NCBI GenBank assembly: GCA_030019475.1
Contig: JASEER010000024.1
Coordinates: 1-34,584, forward strand
Source of the DNA: Thermoanaerobacterales bacterium
Lineage (GTDB): Bacteria; Bacillota; Desulfotomaculia; Desulfotomaculales; JASEER01
Length of the DNA stretch: 34,584 nt
Direction: 5' to 3'
Of this stretch, positions 17,222 through 24,858 are shown one piece after another. The translations under genes and the position numbers were made by a program. The notes beneath the pieces were generated by a model. It searched no databases and was not told the origin of the DNA. It saw only the letters and a list, made by a program, of their open reading frames with translations. Position 1 is the first letter of the stretch, and each line of letters begins with the position of its first letter.

Positions 17222-17251
17222 TTGCCTTTCGCCCGTCCCCGGTGATAGAAT
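17222..17251 (+). promoter_or_regulatory. Putative promoter of the CDF transporter operon
   Basis: TTGCCT (17222-17227) and TAGAAT (17246-17251) are separated by 18 bases and lie about 50 bases before the start codon of the transporter. Confidence 0.5.
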
Positions 17252-17302
17252 CTCCTTAATCCCCACCATCCGCAGAAGCTTGGCGGACCGGGAGGCAGCT
17301 TT

Positions 17303-18217
17303 ATGGACGATAAGAAAGTCGCCGTCGCCAGGCTGTCGGTGGCCTCGAATACCCTGCTCACCACCGGCAAGCTCCTCGTCGGTCTGGCCATGGGATCGGT
17401 CAGCGTCCTCTCGGAGGCCATACACTCGGGGCTCGACCTCCTGGCGGCCGTCATCGCCTTCCTTTCGGTCCGCAAGTCCGGCCAGCCCGCCGATGAACGG
17501 CACCGCTTCGGCCATGGCAAGTTCGAGAACGTGGCCAGTATCATCGAGGCCCTGCTGATTGCCGGCGCCGCCGTAATGATCATCGCCCAGGCCGTCCCCA
17601 AGTTCTTTCAACCGCACACGGTCCACGCCCTCGGCCTGGGAGCCGCGGTCATGGGCTTCTCGGCGGCCGTCAACATGTACGTTTCCCACGCCCTTTTCAA
17701 GGTCGCCCGCGAGACCGATTCCCCCGCCCTGGCCGGGGACGCCTGGCACCTGCGGACCGATGTCTACACCTCTCTCGGGGTCTTCGCCGGCCTCGGGCTG
17801 ATCAAGCTCACCGGGTTGACGATCCTCGACCCCGCGGTGGCCATCGTCATCGCCCTCTTAATCCTTAAGGCCGCGTACGATCTGATAAGGGAGTCGATGA
17901 AGAGCATCCTGGACGTCCGCCTGCCCGAGGAGGACGAAAAGCTGATTTGCAGCGTGCTGGATGAATACAAGGGCGAGTACCTCGACTTCCACGCCCTCCG
18001 CACCCGGAAAGCCGGCCCTTACCGCTTCGTGGACCTGCACCTCGTCGCCCCCTCCAACCGCCCCCTGGCCGAGGTCCACCGCCTGTGCGACCGCATCGAG
18101 CAGACGATCGAGGCCCGTCTCCCGCGCTCCGAGGTCATGATCCATATCGAACCCTGTGACGAAAGGTGTGACCAGTGCCGCAAATGCGACACCACCCCGC
18201 TGAAAGAAAAACCGTGA
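17303..18217 (+). CDS. Cation diffusion facilitator metal exporter (FieF/ZitB type)
   Basis: CDF proteins export zinc, iron or manganese in exchange for protons. The 304-residue protein has six membrane helices with paired metal-site motifs, HSGLD in helix 2 and HLRTD in helix 5, followed by a cytoplasmic metallochaperone-like domain (about 205-290). Unusually, the end carries CDERCDQCRKC, a cluster of four cysteines that could bind metal and is not part of the basic family design. The ATG at 17303 has GGGAGG seven bases upstream. The stop overlaps the next gene by four bases (GTGA), so the two are probably co-translated. Confidence 0.93.
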   Translation: MDDKKVAVARLSVASNTLLTTGKLLVGLAMGSVSVLSEAIHSGLDLLAAVIAFLSVRKSGQPADERHRFGHGKFENVASIIEALLIAGAAVMIIAQAVPKFFQPHTVHALGLGAAVMGFSAAVNMYVSHALFKVARETDSPALAGDAWHLRTDVYTSLGVFAGLGLIKLTGLTILDPAVAIVIALLILKAAYDLIRESMKSILDVRLPEEDEKLICSVLDEYKGEYLDFHALRTRKAGPYRFVDLHLVAPSNRPLAEVHRLCDRIEQTIEARLPRSEVMIHIEPCDERCDQCRKCDTTPLKEKP

Positions 18218-19635
18218 CCCCCGGCGCGGCGGGCAAATGGCCCACGATGGCGGCGGTGGGACTGGGCACGTTTATGTCCGCCCTGAACGCCAGCATCGTC
18301 AACATCGCTCTCCCCTATATCGGCACCGCCTTCCAGGCCAGCCTGGGCACCACCGAATGGGTCGTCATGGCCTACCTCCTGATCATCTCCAGCCTCCTGC
18401 TCACCTTTGGCCGGCTGGGCGACATCTACGGACACCGGCCGCTCTACAACCTGGGCCTCTTCCTCTTCGCCGTCGGCTCGGCCCTCTGCGCCCTGGCCCC
18501 CAGCATCCACGTCCTGATCGCCTGCCGCGTCTTCCAGGGACTGGGGGCCGGGATGGTGATGGCCATCGGCCCGGCCGTCTTGACGGCCGCCTTCCCAGCC
18601 ACCGAGCGGGGGAAGGCCCTCGGCCTCCTGGGCACCTCGGTCGCCATGGCGCTGGCGCTCGGCCCTACGGTCGGCGGCCTGTTGCTCTACTACTTCGACT
18701 GGCGTTACATTTTCCTGCTCAATGTGCCCATCGGCATCACAGCCCTCTTCTTGTCCTGGCGCGTCCTGGCCCCCGGGGTGCGGCGCGAGCGGCCCTTCGA
18801 CCTGCCGGGTTCGCTGGTCCTCTTCGTCGCCCTGGGCAGCCTGCTCCTGGCCCTGAGCCACGGTCAGGAGTGGGGCTGGTCCACGCCGCCCGTCCTGGGC
18901 CTGCTGATCCTGGCCGCCGCCGGCTTCGCCTTCTTCATCCGGCACCAGGGGCGCATTCCTCATCCCATGGTGCCCCTGGCCCTGTTCCGAAACCGCGTGT
19001 TCAGTGCCGCCAACATCAGCCAGCTGCTGAACTTCATCGTCCAGTACACCGTCGTCTTCCTCCTCCCCTTCTACTTCAAGGAGGTCCTGCGCCTCGCCCC
19101 GGCCGCCGGAGGGCTCCTGCTCTCGTCCTTTCCCCTTACAATGATGGTCGTGGCGCCGCTCGCGGGCGCTCTCTCGGACCGTATCGGGTCCCGGTCCCTG
19201 GCCGCACTCGGGATGGGCCTGGGAACGGTGAGCCTTCTGCTCCTGGCCGCCCTGGACGCCGGCAGCCGGACCTGGGCCGTCGTCGGACCGCTCCTCCTAC
19301 TCGGCCTGGGCAACGGGGTCTTCCAGGCGCCCAACAACAGCGCAATCATGGGAGCCGTGCCCCGCGAACACCAGGGGCTGGCCGGGGGCTTTATGGCCAG
19401 CATGCGCAACATCGGGATGGTCATGGGGGTCGCCCTGGCCGGGGCGGTCTTCAACACCCGCCTGGCGGCCCACCACGCGAGCCTCCACGCCGCGGGGCTG
19501 TCGGGCGGCGCGCTGCAGGACCGGGCCTTCGTCGCCGCCCTGCACGACGCCCTGATGGTATCGGCGGGTCTGGGCCTTATAGGTGTCATAACCTCCCTGG
19601 TCCGGGGCGACGGCGACCGGCCGGCGAAGGCCTGA
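18214..19635 (+). CDS. MFS drug transporter, DHA2 (14 TM) family
   Basis: This protein of about 473 residues has roughly 14 membrane helices. The N-terminal ALNASIVNIALPYI resembles the family's D-x-x-IVNVALP motif, and GRLGDIYGHR matches the loop motif of DHA2 multidrug exporters (EmrB/QacA-like). I chose the GTG at 18214, which overlaps the CDF stop in a GTGA arrangement; an ATG at 18175 in the same frame lies inside the CDF gene. It probably works as an efflux pump, substrate unknown. Co-transcription with a metal exporter suggests a joint detoxification unit, which is inference. Confidence 0.9.
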   Translation: MTPGAAGKWPTMAAVGLGTFMSALNASIVNIALPYIGTAFQASLGTTEWVVMAYLLIISSLLLTFGRLGDIYGHRPLYNLGLFLFAVGSALCALAPSIHVLIACRVFQGLGAGMVMAIGPAVLTAAFPATERGKALGLLGTSVAMALALGPTVGGLLLYYFDWRYIFLLNVPIGITALFLSWRVLAPGVRRERPFDLPGSLVLFVALGSLLLALSHGQEWGWSTPPVLGLLILAAAGFAFFIRHQGRIPHPMVPLALFRNRVFSAANISQLLNFIVQYTVVFLLPFYFKEVLRLAPAAGGLLLSSFPLTMMVVAPLAGALSDRIGSRSLAALGMGLGTVSLLLLAALDAGSRTWAVVGPLLLLGLGNGVFQAPNNSAIMGAVPREHQGLAGGFMASMRNIGMVMGVALAGAVFNTRLAAHHASLHAAGLSGGALQDRAFVAALHDALMVSAGLGLIGVITSLVRGDGDRPAKA

Positions 19636-19661
19636 CCACTTGGCGGAATCTTGTGGTAATA

Positions 19662-19691
19662 TTGACAACGGCGTAACCATACCCCTATATT
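19662..19691 (+). promoter_or_regulatory. Sigma-A promoter of the 69-residue gene
   Basis: A perfect -35 TTGACA (19662-19667) and a near-consensus TATATT (19686-19691) are separated by 18 bases. The gene start follows 26 bases later. Confidence 0.75.
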
Positions 19692-19717
19692 AAGAAAAAG
19701 CACGCCGGAGGTGGACA

Positions 19718-19927
19718 ATGTTCGACGTCTTCTGGCAATCCTTGAGCGAGCGGGAGCGCCGCCTCCTGCGGCAGCTCTACGAGGCTTCCCAGCCGGTACA
19801 CGTTAACCGGCTGCAGGGCGAACCGCAGCAGCTCTCTTCCATGGGACTGGTCTACCAGGTGGGACCCTTCTGGTATCTGACCAGCGAGGGGCATCAACTC
19901 CTGCAGGCCTCCGGACGGGCGGGCTGA
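19718..19927 (+). CDS. Small helix-turn-helix-like protein, unknown
   Basis: The 69-residue protein starts at an ATG eight bases after CCGGAGG and has its own promoter. A helical first half (LSERERRLLRQLYEA) is followed by a segment that could form a winged helix, ending in YLTSEGHQLL, which resembles the wing of small DNA-binding proteins. It is too short to classify. Downstream of the stop (19928-20094) are two adjacent hairpins (about 20028-20059) without a clear T-run and no gene. Confidence 0.65.
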   Translation: MFDVFWQSLSERERRLLRQLYEASQPVHVNRLQGEPQQLSSMGLVYQVGPFWYLTSEGHQLLQASGRAG

Positions 19928-20094
19928 AAGACCGCGAGACGGCCCGAACCGGTCCGGAGCATCCTCCGCATCCGATCCCCATCCCCCGCGGCGCCCCGGA
20001 ATGGCCGGTTCCCCAACGCCCGCCGGTAGTAGCGGGCTGCCTACGGTCCACAGGCAGCTTCATCAGGAGACGCACGACCCCATGGCAGGCCCCT

Positions 20095-20643
20095 TCACTT
20101 CAGCGATGCCGGCGAACCATCTTGAGAGGGCATTACCTTTTCCGCCTCGGCCTTGAACTGCTTCAGGGATCCGCCACCCCAGCCGATGTGGGTCCGGCGC
20201 ACGGTTCCCCCGGCGTCGATGAATACGGTGTGGGGAATGCCCCCCACGTTGTAGGCCTTACCGCCCTCATTCATCGTGTCCAGCAGGACGGGGTATGAAA
20301 GGTTGTTCTCCCGCAAGAGGACCTCGACACTTTCCGCCGTGTCGCGCGTGACCAGCACAATGTCCAGGCCTCTCTCCCGCCACCCGGCCGTGTAGGGCTG
20401 CAACTGCAGCACCTCCTGGACGCATGAGCCTCACCCCGCAGAGAAGAAGAGCAGGGCCAGCGCCCGCCCCCGGTACGCGTCCGGGACGGTTATGGTCTTC
20501 CCCGTTTCCATGTCCACCGCCTTGAACGATGGGGCGGCCGCCCCTGCAGGGGTCTTCTTCCCGCCCACGCCGGCGCAGGACGCCAGGAAAAGGGCTAAGA
20601 ATAAGACCATCATCAAAAGCCAGGCCTTCCTAATCTCGTTCAC
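20095..20643 (-). CDS. TlpA-like lipoprotein thioredoxin, probable selenoprotein (UxxC active site)
   Basis: Two halves of one TlpA/thioredoxin-like domain lie in the same frame, separated only by a TGA at 20433-20431. Read through, the site is FFSAG-U-GSC, so TGA replaces the first cysteine of the CxxC active site. Upstream are a lipoprotein signal with lipobox LASC and the APSFKAVDMETGK strand; downstream are LDIVLVTRD, LDTMNEGGKAYNV and the cis-proline segment IPHTVFIDAGG. A hairpin resembling the bacterial SECIS lies just after the TGA. The outer bound is a GTG at 20643, but it overlaps AGGAGG; ATT at 20634, eight bases after the site, gives a better signal peptide (179 residues, Sec68, Cys71). 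It starts 12 bases after the polyferredoxin gene and likely acts as an extracytoplasmic disulfide reductase. The alternative is a nonsense mutation. Confidence 0.82.
20395..20413 (-). promoter_or_regulatory. SECIS-like hairpin for selenocysteine insertion
   Basis: On the minus strand, GG, a bulged T, GCTGC, the loop AGTT, GCAGC and CC form a seven-pair stem with one bulged U and a G-U in the loop. These are the features recognised by SelB in the E. coli fdhF SECIS. The stem begins 17 bases after the TGA, about six bases further than in fdhF, within the broader range known for other bacteria. It falls inside the coding sequence as bacterial SECIS elements do. Confidence 0.65.
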
Positions 20644-20654
20644 CTCCTCACTGT

Positions 20655-21533
20655 CTATCCCGGTATCCGAGGCCTGACGACCGACGACCGAATTGATGCC
20701 GGGCCGCACCTGAAGCTCAGGGCGCCACTGGGACAGGCCCGGGTGCACTCCAGGCAGCGGACGCACTCCCGCCCGTTCAGCTGCTCGTCCACCGGAAGGT
20801 CAAGGGGGCAGGCCGCCCGGCACGCGCCGCAACCAATACAACGCGCCCGGTCCCGTTCCAGGCGCCAGATGCTGACCGGGTTCAGCAGACTGTAAAAGGC
20901 ACCCAGAGGACATGCCACCCGGCAAAAAGGCCGGTACACGAAAACCATGGCTATCAGGAAGGCGGCGAGGACCAGGAACTTCCAGACCAGCAACGGTCCG
21001 GCAAGCGCACGGAGAGAGGCATCGGCGGCCAGCAGGGGGACGGCCGCTTCCAACGTCCCTGCCGGACAGAGGTATTTACAGAAATACGGCGCCCCGATCC
21101 CGCCGGCCCCGAGCCAGATGACGGGCAGGGCGACCGTCAGGGCCAGGACCACATATTTGCCCCCCAGGAGCCATCCCGGCAGGCGCCTGCGCCTCGCCCG
21201 GGGCCGGGCCAGCACCTCCTGCAGCAGCCCGAAGGGGCAAAGCCAGCCGCAGACGGCCCGTCCCACCACCACCCCCACAGCCATCAGGACGCCCAGCACG
21301 TAAAGGGGGACGGCATGTACGGGTCCGGCGAGGATGGCCTGGGCCGAGCCGACGGGACAAGCCCCCAGGGCGCCCGGGCAGGAATAGCAGTTCAAGAAGG
21401 GCAGGCAGATCTTCTTCGCCGGACCCTGGTAGATGGTTCCCCGGGCGAATCCCGGCCAGTAACCGTTCGCCGCCGCCGTGGCGGCAAGCTGCCAGAACCG
21501 CCGCGGCAGGCCGGCCAGGCGCGCCGCCCGCAT
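20655..21533 (-). CDS. NapH/YccM-like 4Fe-4S polyferredoxin membrane protein
   Basis: This is a 292-residue membrane electron carrier with about four to five helices. Cysteine motifs in order are CLPFLNCYSC with a following CPVG, CGWLCPFG, CKYLCPAG and CRVACPLG, then a C-terminal ferredoxin-type domain with CIGCGACRAACP and CVRCLECTRACP for two 4Fe-4S clusters. Related NapH/NosR-type proteins pass electrons from quinol or cytoplasmic donors across the membrane. It lies between the CXXC peptide gene and the seleno-thioredoxin gene on the same strand, which suggests that it supplies electrons to the thioredoxin. ATG at 21533 is chosen because CAGGGGG lies nine bases upstream; TTG at 21551 is possible. 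Confidence 0.9.
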   Translation of the reverse strand: MRAARLAGLPRRFWQLAATAAANGYWPGFARGTIYQGPAKKICLPFLNCYSCPGALGACPVGSAQAILAGPVHAVPLYVLGVLMAVGVVVGRAVCGWLCPFGLLQEVLARPRARRRRLPGWLLGGKYVVLALTVALPVIWLGAGGIGAPYFCKYLCPAGTLEAAVPLLAADASLRALAGPLLVWKFLVLAAFLIAMVFVYRPFCRVACPLGAFYSLLNPVSIWRLERDRARCIGCGACRAACPLDLPVDEQLNGRECVRCLECTRACPSGALSFRCGPASIRSSVVRPRIPG

Positions 21534-21604
21534 CTTCGGAGCCCCCTGCAAGATCCGTCACCACTCACTTCCCAATTGCCAGGCGATGTTATGCAAGCGT
21601 CATC

Positions 21605-21736
21605 CTAGCCAAGGCCGATGCACTCCAGGCATATCCGGACCGCCTTCGCCAGGACCTGCCCGCCCTCCCCGCGGGCCAGCCCGGCCCATGCCAGCGCCAG
21701 CCCGAGCGCCAGAAGAAGCAAAGAGCCCTTGCGCAA
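21605..21736 (-). CDS. Small CXXC membrane peptide, CD1871A-like
   Basis: A 43-residue peptide starts at TTG 21736, nine bases after GGGAGGAG. It has a basic start (MRKGS), one membrane helix (about residues 5-20), a GEGG turn and a C-terminal helix ending in ICLECIGLG. The length, single helix and terminal CLECIG match the CD1871A family of CXXC-containing peptides as I remember it. It is the first gene of an operon with the polyferredoxin and seleno-thioredoxin, 71 bases upstream of the former. Its function is not established; a redox or structural link in the membrane complex is a guess. Confidence 0.75.
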   Translation of the reverse strand: MRKGSLLLLALGLALAWAGLARGEGGQVLAKAVRICLECIGLG

Positions 21737-21786
21737 CCTGACCGACTCCTCCCCGATGCCTAGAACCACCCTTCGTCTCTCCCGCC

Positions 21787-21816
21787 ATTATAACCGCTAT
21801 GCGCGCGGCGCGTAAA
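21787..21816 (-). promoter_or_regulatory. Promoter of the seleno-thioredoxin operon
   Basis: A perfect TATAAT (21792-21787) on the minus strand has a TTTACG -35-like element (21816-21811) 18 bases upstream. It lies about 50 bases ahead of the small CXXC gene. On the plus strand, a TATAAT (21841-21846) marks a possible divergent promoter. Confidence 0.6.
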
Positions 21817-21926
21817 CGCCCCCGGATACGTCCCATGTGCTATAATTAGGACACGCGGCGCCGGTGAGGCGACCCGGGTACGCCGTCCGGCGACGGTGTT
21901 GCCGGGGGAGAGGAGGGGGATGGGTC

Positions 21927-22133
21927 ATGCTCTGCGCCACCTGTACCAAAATTAAGGAATGCAAGAAGAAAAAACGCTTCGAATACGCGGTGGAGTCGAC
22001 CTACCTGCAGCAGGGCGTCATCCCCGACGAACCCTTGACTTTCCAGACCTGCGACGGGGCGATCCTGGTCTGGACGCCCGAAACCGGGATCTCCGCCAAG
22101 CACTGCGGCGATTATGAGAAGATCCAAACCTGA
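21927..22133 (+). CDS. Small cysteine-containing protein, unknown
   Basis: The 68-residue product has a CATCxxxxxC start, a lysine-rich patch (KKKKRF), a central beta-like part and a further CGDYE near the end. The start chosen is ATG 21927, preceded by GAGGAGGGG; a longer frame to 21864 is arginine-rich and unlikely. A strong terminator follows. No family recognised; a small metal-binding or redox protein is possible. Confidence 0.65.
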   Translation: MLCATCTKIKECKKKKRFEYAVESTYLQQGVIPDEPLTFQTCDGAILVWTPETGISAKHCGDYEKIQT

Positions 22134-22158
22134 AAGCACAGGCGCAGTCCACTCACAA

Positions 22159-22199
22159 CGGGCCGGAGGCCGTCCGGGCACTCCGGCCCGTTTCCTTTT
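22159..22199 (+). terminator. Rho-independent terminator
   Basis: A ten-base-pair stem (CGGGCCGGAG, 22159-22168, with CTCCGGCCCG, 22181-22190) is followed by TTTCCTTTT. It ends the transcript of the small cysteine-containing gene. Confidence 0.85.
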
Positions 22200-22207
22200 G
22201 GACGGCC

Positions 22208-22464
22208 CTAGGAGCGCCTGAGGGTCACCCCGACCCATGCAACGGACACGGGGAGGGTCCTGGTCCGGGCGTAGCCCGGGGCCTGCTCGCGGTTGAGAAA
22301 AAACAAGGCCGGCTGACCAGGTAGCGGAAGGCGTCGTCGAAGGACGTAAAGATCAGAGGCGCATCCCGGCCGCCGAACCAGGGCTTGCGGGTCATAACCC
22401 GGCCCCCGGCGACGATCGGGTAGGCGAAACTGCTTTAGCGCTGACCCGGACAATGTTTAACCAT
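22208..22464 (-). pseudogene. Decayed gene downstream of tupC
   Basis: An ATG at 22464 overlaps the end of the ABC ATPase gene and reads nine codons to an in-frame TAA. The same frame continues with a plausible sequence (FAYPIVAGGR, KPWFGGRDAPLIF, FDDAFRYLV), then near 22320 the natural-looking reading moves to another frame (ALFFLNREQAPGYARTRT, VSVAWVGVTL) up to a stop at 22208. The pattern fits one former gene of about 80 residues broken by a stop and a frameshift. I do not recognise the family. It belonged to the tungstate operon by position. Confidence 0.45.
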
Positions 22465-23200
22465 TTTCCCAGGGCATCCGCGCCGTGGCCGACGGAACGC
22501 CCGCGATGCCGAAGAGTTCCTCCACGTCACCCTCGCGGATTAGACGGCCGTCACGCAGGACGGCCACGTCCCGGGTCAGGTAGGGAATCTCGGTATAGTC
22601 GTGGGTGACGAAAACAGTCGTGATCCCCGTGCCCTTCAAGATATCGCCCATCTCCCGCAGCAGGCCTACCCGCGTCGGGTAATCCAGGGCGGAGAAGGGC
22701 TCGTCAAGGAACAGTACCTCCGGCTCCAGGGCGAAGGCGCGCGCCAGGCTGGTGCGCTGCGCCTCCCCGCCCGAGAGGAAGCGCGCCGGGCGGTCCGCCA
22801 GGTGGGCGATACCCAGCCGCTCGAGCCAGGCCTGCGCCCGCTCCAGGGCCGCCGCCCGCGGCACGCCCCGCAGCTTCAAGCCCAGGATCACATTCTCCCG
22901 CACCGTCGTGTCCAGGAGCAGCGCATCCTGGAAGACGACGGCCATCCGCCGGCGCAGGGCCAGGTTGTTGGCGCGGGTGGCTGTCTCCCCGGCCACGATT
23001 ACCCGGCCGGCGGTCGGCCGCTGCAGGAGCGCCAGAACCTGCAAAAGACTTGATTTCCCCGCCCCGTTCGGTCCCACCAGGGCCAGGACCTGGCCGCGGC
23101 GCACCGTAAAGGCCGGGATCTCCAGGATGGGGTGCCGCCCCTTGACCAGGCGCAGCCCCTCGGCGGCAATGGCGGCACCCGTGAGCGACGCATCGTTCAT
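22457..23200 (-). CDS. tupC: Tungstate ABC transporter ATP-binding protein
   Basis: This 247-residue ATPase powers tungstate import. Walker A is GPNGAGKS (residues 43-50), the signature is LSGGEAQR and Walker B is VLFLDEP, followed by the switch histidine in FVTHDY. Its ATG overlaps the permease stop by four bases (ATGA). The gene order A-B-C on the minus strand and the strong match of the binding protein to TupA identify the substrate class; molybdate cannot be fully excluded. Confidence 0.92.
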   Translation of the reverse strand: MNDASLTGAAIAAEGLRLVKGRHPILEIPAFTVRRGQVLALVGPNGAGKSSLLQVLALLQRPTAGRVIVAGETATRANNLALRRRMAVVFQDALLLDTTVRENVILGLKLRGVPRAAALERAQAWLERLGIAHLADRPARFLSGGEAQRTSLARAFALEPEVLFLDEPFSALDYPTRVGLLREMGDILKGTGITTVFVTHDYTEIPYLTRDVAVLRDGRLIREGDVEELFGIAGVPSATARMPWENG

Positions 23201-23898
23201 GCCGGCTGCCGCCCCCTCTGCTGCAGGTATGTCAGGGCACCCGTGATGATAAACGAGATGGCCAGGAGGATAATACTCAGCGCGGTGGCCAGCTCAAACT
23301 TGCCCTTCGAGACCTCCAGGACAATGGCCGTGGTCATCACCCGCGTCATCCCGGCGATGTTCCCCCCGACCATCATCGAGGCCCCGACCTCCGAGATCAC
23401 CCCGCCGAAGCCGGCGATGATCGCCGCCAGGAGGCCCAGGCGCGCCTCGCGCCAGATCAGCCACAGGAACTGGCCGCGCGAGGCGCCCAGGGCCAGGATC
23501 TGCAGCCTGATCTTCGGGTTCACGGACTGGATGGCCGCCACCGTGAACCCGGCCACGATCGGGGTGGCGATGATGGCCTGGGCGATGATCATCGCCGTCT
23601 GGCTGTAGAGCAGCCCCAGGAACCCGAGCGGCCCGTAGCGCGCCAGGGTCAGCCAGGTCACCAGCCCGACCACCGTCGGGGGGAAGCCCATCCCCAGGTA
23701 GACCAGACTCAAGGTCAACTGCCGCCCGGCGAAACGGTGCAGCGCCAGGTAGGTCCCCAGGGGCACCCCCAGCAGGACGCTGACCACCGTCGCCGTCGTC
23801 GAAACGCGCAGGGTGCGCAGGACGATGTCGTAAACCTCCGGATCAAGCGATATCAGAAGGCGGACCGCCTCCGCGAATCCCTCGGCGTAAACGCCCAC
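23197..23898 (-). CDS. tupB: Tungstate ABC transporter permease
   Basis: This 233-residue integral membrane permease has about five to six helices. An EAA-type loop lies near residues 140-165 (segment GASRGQFLWLIWREA), which contacts the ATPase. GTG start at 23898 follows AAAGGGG at seven bases. It overlaps tupC by four bases and lies 22 bases after tupA. Confidence 0.92.
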   Translation of the reverse strand: MGVYAEGFAEAVRLLISLDPEVYDIVLRTLRVSTTATVVSVLLGVPLGTYLALHRFAGRQLTLSLVYLGMGFPPTVVGLVTWLTLARYGPLGFLGLLYSQTAMIIAQAIIATPIVAGFTVAAIQSVNPKIRLQILALGASRGQFLWLIWREARLGLLAAIIAGFGGVISEVGASMMVGGNIAGMTRVMTTAIVLEVSKGKFELATALSIILLAISFIITGALTYLQQRGRQPA

Positions 23899-23920
23899 GA
23901 TCTAGCCCCTTTGCGATCTA

Positions 23921-24817
23921 CTAACCGAGATCGGCCTCGTTCTTCCCGGCGTCCGGCACGAACAGGGACTGGCCGAACTTGTCTTTGCCGAACTCGCCGA
24001 TCATCTTTTGCGTCTCCGGGGCGACCATGAAGTCCACGAAGGCCTTCGCCCCCTCGTAATTCACCTTCTCAAACTTCTCGGGGTTGACGGCCATCACATG
24101 GTAGATGTTCAGCAGGGACTTGTCGCCTTCCTTCAGGACGGCCAGCTTCAGGTTGGCCTTCTGGGCCAGGTAGGTCGCCCGGTCGGTCAGGGTGTAGCCC
24201 TGCTTCTCGGAGGCCACCTGCAGGGTCTGGCCCATGCCGGCGCCCGTGCTCTGGTACCAGGCGCCCGAAGGCTTCTCGATCCCGGCCGCCTTCCAGATGG
24301 AGAGTTCCTTCTTATGTGTCCCGGAGTCATCGCCGCGGGAGACGAAGATCACAGGCTTGGAAGCGATCTGCATTAAGGCCTTGGGACTGGTCTTGGCGTT
24401 CTTAATCCCCGCCGGATCGTTTTCCGGGCCGACGATAATGAAGTCGTTGTGCATCACCAGGGTGTAGTCGATGCCCACCCCCGCGTCGACCAGTTCCTTC
24501 TCGCTGGCCGGGGCGTGCACCAGCAGGACGTCGGCCTCCCCTTTCTTGCCCATCTCCAGGGCCTGGCCGGTACCGACAGAGATCGTCTTCACCTTGTAGC
24601 CGGTCTGCTTCTCAAACTCCGGCACCAGGACGTCCAGCAAACCCGAGTCGACGGTGCTGGTCGTGGTGGCCAGGATGACGTCCTTGACCTCCGGCTCCGC
24701 CGCCTGCTGCTGCGGTTCCTTCCGGGCCTGATCCGCCGCCTGTCCGCCGCAGCCGGCGGCGAAGGCCGCCACCAGGGCCAGGGCGATGATGAGAGCGAGA
24801 ACCTTCTTGAGATACAC
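23921..24817 (-). CDS. tupA: Tungstate-binding lipoprotein TupA
   Basis: This is the substrate-binding protein of the transporter (298 residues). A lipoprotein signal ends in AAGC (Cys23) and is followed by a charged linker. The mature domain begins ILATTTSTVDSGLLD, the hallmark TTTST segment of TupA proteins that helps bind the oxyanion. A later SRGDDSGTHKKE segment is another signature of the family. The GTG start follows AAGGAGG at ten bases. It is the first gene behind a structured leader with a terminator, so expression is likely controlled by a tungsten- or cofactor-related signal. Confidence 0.94.
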   Translation of the reverse strand: MYLKKVLALIIALALVAAFAAGCGGQAADQARKEPQQQAAEPEVKDVILATTTSTVDSGLLDVLVPEFEKQTGYKVKTISVGTGQALEMGKKGEADVLLVHAPASEKELVDAGVGIDYTLVMHNDFIIVGPENDPAGIKNAKTSPKALMQIASKPVIFVSRGDDSGTHKKELSIWKAAGIEKPSGAWYQSTGAGMGQTLQVASEKQGYTLTDRATYLAQKANLKLAVLKEGDKSLLNIYHVMAVNPEKFEKVNYEGAKAFVDFMVAPETQKMIGEFGKDKFGQSLFVPDAGKNEADLG

Positions 24818-24858
24818 TACCGTTCAGCCTCCTTAAAAATGAATTGGTGAAGCGTCCA

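Noticed and set aside
18237-19676. Open frame of 479 codons on the plus strand overlapping the DHA2 transporter
   Set aside because: It is a +2 shadow rich in arginine, proline and glycine; the other frame has clear membrane helices and family motifs.
20028-20059. Two adjacent hairpins considered as an attachment site or small RNA
   Set aside because: Short GC-rich stems without T-run, promoter or repeat elsewhere; not enough evidence.
20095-20412. A separate 105-residue gene after the TGA
   Set aside because: It has no ribosome binding site of its own at a suitable distance, would lack the N-terminal half of the thioredoxin fold, and the upstream half ends precisely at the active site. Readthrough as selenocysteine explains both.
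22208-22453. 81-codon minus-strand frame taken as an intact gene
   Set aside because: Its first half is arginine/proline-rich and unnatural, while another frame there reads well; a decayed gene fits better.
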